Of a DNA stretch of 64,000 bases, positions 62,393 to 64,000 are shown one piece after another. Origin of the DNA: an uncultured Saprospiraceae bacterium (GTDB lineage Bacteria; Bacteroidota; Bacteroidia; Chitinophagales; Saprospiraceae); the NCBI GenBank assembly GCA_938002665.1, contig CALLAE010000009.1, positions 1 through 64,000 on the forward strand, read 5' to 3'. The number at the start of each line of letters is the position of its first letter. Position 1 is the stretch's first letter. The notes beneath the pieces were generated by a model. That model did not search any database and had not been told where the DNA came from. It saw only the letters and a program-made list of their open reading frames with translations. Position numbers and translations under genes: made by a program.

Positions 62393-62884
62393 ATGATACC
62401 AGGATTCGGAAAATTAAGTGAAAGTCAATTTCAGATTACCAAAGATGCGATAGCGTGGATAGCCGTCCTTATTGCAGGAGCTGATGGAAAAATAGATGAG
62501 GAAGAAAAAGAATGGGCTGCCAAAGTTGCTCACATAAGATCTTATCATAATCCTAATGAATTGACGCCATACTATGAAGAAGTAGGTAAAGAATTCGATA
62601 CTAAGCTCACTCAGCTCTTGGCTAATATTCCTAGTGATACAAAGGAAAGAACGGCTATACTAAGCAGGAAATTAGAACAACTAAATGACATACTGCCTCA
62701 GTTAGAAAATAATCTTGGCTACCATCTAGTCAAAAGCTACAGATCATTCGCTGCACACATTGCTAAAGCCTCTGGTGGTTTCTTAGGCTTCTTCAGTGTA
62801 AGTTCTGAAGAAAGCAAACTTATCAGCCTACCTATGATCAATGAGATAGAATGGGTAGAACAAGATGTAACTGAGGAAGAATAA
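62393..62884 (+). CDS. TerB-like domain protein, unknown function
   Basis: The 163-residue soluble protein is helical, with a TerB-like core early on (AIAWIAVLIAGADGKIDEEE). The ADGKIDEEE loop is the acidic metal-binding-like motif of TerB and its relatives. Later helices and an acidic tail (WVEQDVTEEE) follow. TerB proteins are linked to tellurite resistance and membrane stress, but many single-gene members have unknown roles. It lies between the TonB receptor and the nucleoid-associated protein gene. Confidence 0.7.
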   Translation: MIPGFGKLSESQFQITKDAIAWIAVLIAGADGKIDEEEKEWAAKVAHIRSYHNPNELTPYYEEVGKEFDTKLTQLLANIPSDTKERTAILSRKLEQLNDILPQLENNLGYHLVKSYRSFAAHIAKASGGFLGFFSVSSEESKLISLPMINEIEWVEQDVTEEE

Positions 62885-63003
62885 GCTTAGTTCCAGTTAG
62901 AGTATACGATGATTTATTATCCATACTCTGTGGATAACTTGATGCTATATCTACGTGTACAGGCTGTAAATTCGTTCTTTTTTCAAAGCAAAGAATAAGA
63001 AGA

Positions 63004-64000
63004 ATGATAAACTACGTCAGTACGAGACTCAGCCCCTTATCCATACATTACATAGGTAGACAAGCAGATGAGGAGGAACTATATCTCAGTGAGACGGATG
63101 TAGAAATCCAGGAGGATTACCTAATGGAGATGATCCTCAAATATTTCTTGCAAGGTTTTAAAGAACCAGCATTCCATGCTTTCACCTCTTTTAGTGGAGA
63201 GTTAGAAGACAATCCTATCTACACTTATGCAAAAGAGATCTTTAATGATAAGGCGACCCTGCATAAAAATTCTCAAGCCATAGCTCAATTCCTTTATAAC
63301 AACTCTAAGCACCCCAATATCAAAGCTGGAGAACTGATGGTCTGCTATTTAGAAGATATTATGGTGGATGATGAATTACTAAATGCTATAGGCATATTCA
63401 AATCTGAATCAAAAGATGCTTTCCTGCAACTTATTCGTAATCAAGCTAACTACTCTGTATCACACGATAAAGGAATATCCCTAACTGGTCTAGATAAGGG
63501 CTGCCTTATCCTTGAAACAGAACAAGAATCAGGTTATAAATTATGTGTCTTGGACAAGGCTAATAAGTCTGAAGCACATTTCTGGACCAAAGAATTTCTG
63601 AACATAAAGGAGAAAGATGATGAGTATCATTTTACTAAGCACTATATCAATCTCACTAAAGACTACATAGAGGATAGATTAAAACCTGCTAATGGTATCA
63701 AAAAAGATGAGGAGTTTGCTATTATGAATGCCTCGGAAAAATTTTTCCAGCATAACGAAGTATTCAATGAACAAGAGTACGTGGCAGATGTATTTGGTGG
63801 GGAAGCTCTAGATGATTTTAATGATTACAAACGGGAGCAACAGAGAAATGGTGGGATGGCACTCAGTCCAGAATTTGATATTAATTATACTGCGGTTAAG
63901 AACAGTAGTAAAGTATTCAAGTCAGTATTGAAATTAGACAAGAACTTCAGTGTCTATGTTCATGGAGATAGAAAAAAAATCATGAGGGGAGAAGATGACC
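63004..64000 (+). CDS. Nucleoid-associated protein, NA37/YejK-like (3' end outside window)
   Basis: From ATG 63004 the frame stays open to the window end (332 codons). The product starts MINYVSTRLSPLSIHYIGRQ and includes FYNN-like FLYNNSKHPNIKAGELMVCY, GCLILETEQESGYKLCVLD and EAHFWTKEFLNIKEKDDEYH. These match the bacterial nucleoid-associated protein family (PF04245) in its Bacteroidota form. E. coli YejK binds the nucleoid; the role here is inferred. The C-terminal end is missing. Confidence 0.85.
   Translation, partial: MINYVSTRLSPLSIHYIGRQADEEELYLSETDVEIQEDYLMEMILKYFLQGFKEPAFHAFTSFSGELEDNPIYTYAKEIFNDKATLHKNSQAIAQFLYNNSKHPNIKAGELMVCYLEDIMVDDELLNAIGIFKSESKDAFLQLIRNQANYSVSHDKGISLTGLDKGCLILETEQESGYKLCVLDKANKSEAHFWTKEFLNIKEKDDEYHFTKHYINLTKDYIEDRLKPANGIKKDEEFAIMNASEKFFQHNEVFNEQEYVADVFGGEALDDFNDYKREQQRNGGMALSPEFDINYTAVKNSSKVFKSVLKLDKNFSVYVHGDRKKIMRGEDD

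Overview
The window looks like an ordinary chromosomal stretch from a member of the Bacteroidota, most likely a Saprospiria/Lewinella-like environmental bacterium. The phylum call rests on several things seen together: type IX secretion cargo with both type A and type B C-terminal sorting domains, a PorP/SprF-family protein, a very short primary sigma factor, DUF5683, DUF2795, GWxTD and START-like families, few Shine-Dalgarno sequences in front of genes, and promoter-like boxes of the TTG-N18-22-TAnnTTTG type upstream of housekeeping genes. The placement within the phylum is inference from gene content. I see no prophage, insertion sequence, CRISPR array or rRNA operon.

Layout. 1-2143: the 3' end of mutS2 (Smr domain), a 5'-truncated remnant of a secreted type IX cargo gene, and an intact cargo gene. 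2400-7600: ndk (reverse), then a forward run of a DHH phosphoesterase, a two-domain FKBP lipoprotein, prfB (with its programmed +1 frameshift) and a DUF389 membrane protein. 7693-13000: a short SprB-repeat lipoprotein, then a reverse pair of serine hydrolase and giant AsmA-like protein. 13000-20700: a tandem ABC ATPase, fmt, an OmpA/SPOR envelope protein, and the parA-parB-DUF5683 chromosome-partition block with a UPF0173 hydrolase. 20857-25590: a 1577-residue adhesin-like protein of HYR repeats with two C-type lectin domains and a type A sorting domain. 25900-36990: thioredoxin/dockerin-like fusion, lipB, thioesterase, SDR, TlpA-like lipoprotein, PorP/SprF, an NlpC/P60-like protein lacking its catalytic Cys, a response regulator, an EamA transporter, DUF2795, queA and a MacB-like permease. 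37186-41123: the infC-rpmI-rplT operon and clpC, all reverse. 41523-47510: STAS protein, RNase Z, tRNA-Lys, moaC-mobA, hutI, a small basic protein and glpX. 47595-55673: lipoprotein, DoxX, START-like protein, rpoD, an Lrp regulator, a CtpA-type protease, a Sua5/YrdC protein, a large PKD type-B cargo protein and rplS. 55751-64000: a tightly packed alkB / lipoprotein / GWxTD / amidase group, a haem-binding protein, a TonB-dependent receptor, a TerB-like protein and the start of a nucleoid-associated protein.

Themes. Much of the window serves the cell envelope and secretion: cargo proteins, PorP/SprF, OmpA-SPOR, AsmA, lipoproteins and a TonB receptor. This is interleaved with core information processing (prfB, fmt, infC, rpmI, rplT, rplS, rpoD, queA, Sua5, RNase Z, tRNA-Lys). 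The items most worth a second look are the lectin domains spliced into HYR domains, the Cys-to-Ala NlpC/P60 pseudoenzyme, the four-gene alkB group with overlapping genes, the thioredoxin/dockerin-like fusion whose start codon abuts that of lipB, and a perfect 16-bp palindrome just after the promoter-like box of the EamA transporter. I did not find a convincing wholly new multi-gene system. The alkB group is the best candidate for an undescribed functional unit.
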